NCBI GenBank assembly: GCA_016839425.1
Contig: JAEOUI010000395.1
Location: 1-8,265 of the forward strand
Length of the DNA: 8,265 nucleotides
DNA from: Promethearchaeota archaeon
GTDB taxonomy: Archaea; Asgardarchaeota; Lokiarchaeia; Sigynarchaeales; SOKP01
Direction: 5' to 3'
Under the pieces are notes generated by a model that saw only the letters and a program-made list of their open reading frames with translations, was not told where the DNA came from and searched no databases. The translations under genes were made by a program, and so were the position numbers. Positions 7,342 through 8,265 of this stretch are shown in pieces (the stretch's first letter is position 1; each line of letters opens with the position of its first letter).

Positions 7342-7836
7342 ATGAACATGTCAGAAGAAGTAAATAGCAGCGTAATCGTCAGGAACTACAGGACTTCAGA
7401 TTACGAGGCCACTCTTGAAATCTTGAAACACCTCCAGACGAAATACGATATTGGATTAAGCGAGGAAATTTGGCGAAAGTCCTCCGGTTTAAGACAATTC
7501 AAGCCAAACCTCAAACGCATAACGCTTATTGCCGAAGAAAAGAATTCTGGAGAAGTAGTTGGCATGGGCATTATCGAGGCGAAAAAAGACTCGATAGGTC
7601 GATATATTGGATATTTGGAAAATTGGGCTGTAAAACCAGATCTAATAGGTAAACATGTAGGGAAAGTTCTTGCCGAGAAAGCCATCCAAATACTTCAATC
7701 CTGGGGATGTTATTCTATCAGAATTAACCTTGGTTACGACACTACTGCAGCCGAGAAATTAGTTAAAATTATGGACTCAAACCTTGGATTTAAACCCTTG
7801 TTTATTGTCTTGGAAAAGAAATTTGAAAGCGACTAA
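7342..7836 (+). CDS. GNAT-family N-acetyltransferase
   Basis: The 164-residue protein has the length and order of a single-domain GNAT enzyme, which transfers an acetyl group from acetyl-CoA to an amine. An N-terminal strand and helix (VIVRNYRTSDYEATLEIL, 11-28) is followed by the central beta hairpin (TLIAEE, VVGMGIIEA) and motif A: a YLENWAVKP strand with the IGKHVGK loop and a long helix (LAEKAIQILQSWG). The C-terminal part has the usual strand and late GF pair (LGFKPLFIV). The CoA pyrophosphate loop deviates from R/Q-x-x-G-x-G: Ile replaces the Arg/Gln and His replaces the middle Gly. Substrate is unknown; an Asn-terminal or small-molecule acetylase cannot be separated by sequence alone. 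It starts at ATG 7342 or ATG 7348, both leaderless. GC is about 42 percent over 7381-7680, against 32 percent in 6301-6600 of the upstream gene. Confidence 0.88.
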   Translation: MNMSEEVNSSVIVRNYRTSDYEATLEILKHLQTKYDIGLSEEIWRKSSGLRQFKPNLKRITLIAEEKNSGEVVGMGIIEAKKDSIGRYIGYLENWAVKPDLIGKHVGKVLAEKAIQILQSWGCYSIRINLGYDTTAAEKLVKIMDSNLGFKPLFIVLEKKFESD

Positions 7837-7841
7837 TTCTT

Positions 7842-7850
7842 AAATATATA
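7842..7850 (+). promoter_or_regulatory. TATA-like box (AAATATATA) of the zinc-protein gene
   Basis: AAATATATA lies 5 bases after the acetyltransferase stop and 37 bases before ATG 7888. Expected transcription start is near 7871-7875, leaving a leader of about 15 bases with no Shine-Dalgarno. Confidence 0.4.
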
Positions 7851-7887
7851 ATTTCTACTTAAAATTTACCTACATAAAATTTTTACA

Positions 7888-8064
7888 ATGATAGTTTGTA
7901 GTAATTGTGGAGAAAATATTGACGATATTTTATACGAATGTCCAAGCTGTAATAATACAATTTGCGAAATTTGTGCTCATAGCTGCAAATATTGCAAAGA
8001 TTTATATTGCGATGCTTGCTATGTAGAACATCGAAAATCTTGTAAAAAAAAGCAACTAAAATAA
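7888..8064 (+). CDS. Small cysteine-rich zinc-binding protein (58 aa)
   Basis: ATG 7888 to TAA 8064 encodes 58 residues, of which 11 are Cys: C4-C7, C18-C21, C26-C29, C33-C36, C41-C44 and C52, with H31 and H48. Five CxxC pairs make a real protein very likely despite the short length. The segment C18 to C29 and the segment C33 to C44 share the spacing CxxC-x4-CxxC, so the protein looks like two tandem units after an N-terminal CxxC. The C-terminal unit, ending C-x3-H-x3-C (C44, H48, C52), recalls HIT, B-box or AN1 fingers, all of which bind two zinc ions in a cross-brace. The tail is basic (KKKQLK). No catalytic site is visible; a protein- or nucleic-acid-binding adaptor is the likely type, but the partner is unknown. 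It has its own TATA-like box and converges with the cupin gene, the two stop codons being 28 bp apart. Confidence 0.8.
   Translation: MIVCSNCGENIDDILYECPSCNNTICEICAHSCKYCKDLYCDACYVEHRKSCKKKQLK
8044..8051 (-). terminator. T8 tract on the minus strand, candidate terminator of the cupin gene
   Basis: Eight A residues on the plus strand, inside the 3' end of the zinc-protein gene, read as T8 on the minus strand 41 bases past the cupin stop. The tract could end cupin transcription, but it equally encodes the Lys tail of the zinc protein. Confidence 0.3.
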
Positions 8065-8086
8065 TGATATTTCAACCTTAATTATC

Positions 8087-8092
8087 TTTTTT
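8087..8092 (+). terminator. T6 tract after the zinc-protein gene, candidate terminator
   Basis: Six T residues occur 22 bases after the stop at 8064, in the 28-bp gap between the convergent genes. No stem precedes them, in keeping with archaeal U-tract termination. Confidence 0.35.
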
Positions 8093-8265
8093 CTAATGGG
8101 AATGATGTTTAGTATGTCCTCCTGAAATGACAATATAGATTTTTACTTTACTCAAATTCGATAATATTATTTTCAATCCACTAGGTATGAAATAAACCTC
8201 ACCTTCTTTTAAAACGACACTGTTATCTTCAGCAAATATTTCTACTTGTCCGTTTAATAAAAACA
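8093..8265 (-). CDS. Cupin-domain protein, C-terminal fragment (5' end outside window)
   Basis: Reading the minus strand from the right edge gives 56 complete residues ending at TAG (plus-strand CTA 8093-8095). The pattern is a cupin second half: a LLNGQVEIFA strand, then LKEGEVYFIPSGLKIILSNL, where GE-x4-IP-x-G is the classical cupin motif 2 core, then a closing strand YIVISGG. Metal-binding cupins usually have a His about two residues after the P-x-G; here that region is L-K-I-I, so the second-motif ligand appears absent. The protein ends with a His-rich tail (GGHTKHHSH) containing four His. The N-terminal half with cupin motif 1 is not visible. Function is open: a small single-domain cupin enzyme, sugar isomerase or sensor. 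The gene converges with the zinc-protein gene. Confidence 0.72.
   Translation of the reverse strand, partial: FLLNGQVEIFAEDNSVVLKEGEVYFIPSGLKIILSNLSKVKIYIVISGGHTKHHSH

Noticed and set aside
7401..7685. Minus-strand and alternate-frame ORFs inside the acetyltransferase gene
   Set aside because: They overlap a clear GNAT reading frame and encode no recognisable motif; the higher GC of the region lengthens shadow frames.
1..8265. tRNA, rRNA, CRISPR repeats, insertion sequences or inverted repeats
   Set aside because: None seen by eye on either strand; no regularly spaced repeats, transposase motifs or tRNA-like arms were found.

Overview
The window looks archaeal and most resembles an Asgard (Lokiarchaeia-like) genome. 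It is AT-rich, its genes outside the redox operon start at ATGs without Shine-Dalgarno sequences just downstream of TATA-like boxes, U-tracts rather than hairpins follow genes, and it carries HdrA/HdrD/FrhB/MvhD electron-transfer proteins typical of anaerobic archaea. The lineage assignment is inference (about 0.6); the archaeal assignment is firmer.

Positions 2-6097 hold a tightly packed plus-strand redox operon whose start lies left of the window. It encodes the C-terminal end of an FrhB-type flavoprotein, then a complete FrhB-type protein with an N-terminal two-cluster ferredoxin domain, then a soluble HdrC-HdrB fusion (HdrD-like, two 4Fe-4S motifs and two complete CCG domains), then a 1154-residue giant that joins two HdrA-like flavin modules, a two-cluster ferredoxin and an MvhD [2Fe-2S] domain in one chain. 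Junctions are 4 bp, 6 bp and a 1-bp overlap. Together they read as a soluble flavin-based electron-bifurcating or confurcating Hdr complex. Electrons probably enter or leave through the FrhB-type subunits (F420 or a related two-electron carrier), the MvhD and ferredoxin domains wire them to the HdrA flavins, and the HdrD-like subunit handles a disulfide or another unknown high-potential acceptor. No hydrogenase subunits are present in the window.

Positions 6098-6281 are a 184-bp non-coding gap with U-tract termination signals followed by two TATA-like boxes.

Positions 6282-8064 hold three separately promoted plus-strand genes: an unrecognised 342-residue protein that may combine a longin-like N-terminal domain, a lysine-rich helical segment and a beta-sandwich C-terminal domain; a GNAT acetyltransferase of higher GC content; and a 58-residue cysteine-rich zinc-binding protein. 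At the right edge, a minus-strand cupin gene runs off the window and converges with the zinc protein gene. I found no RNA genes, CRISPR arrays or mobile elements.
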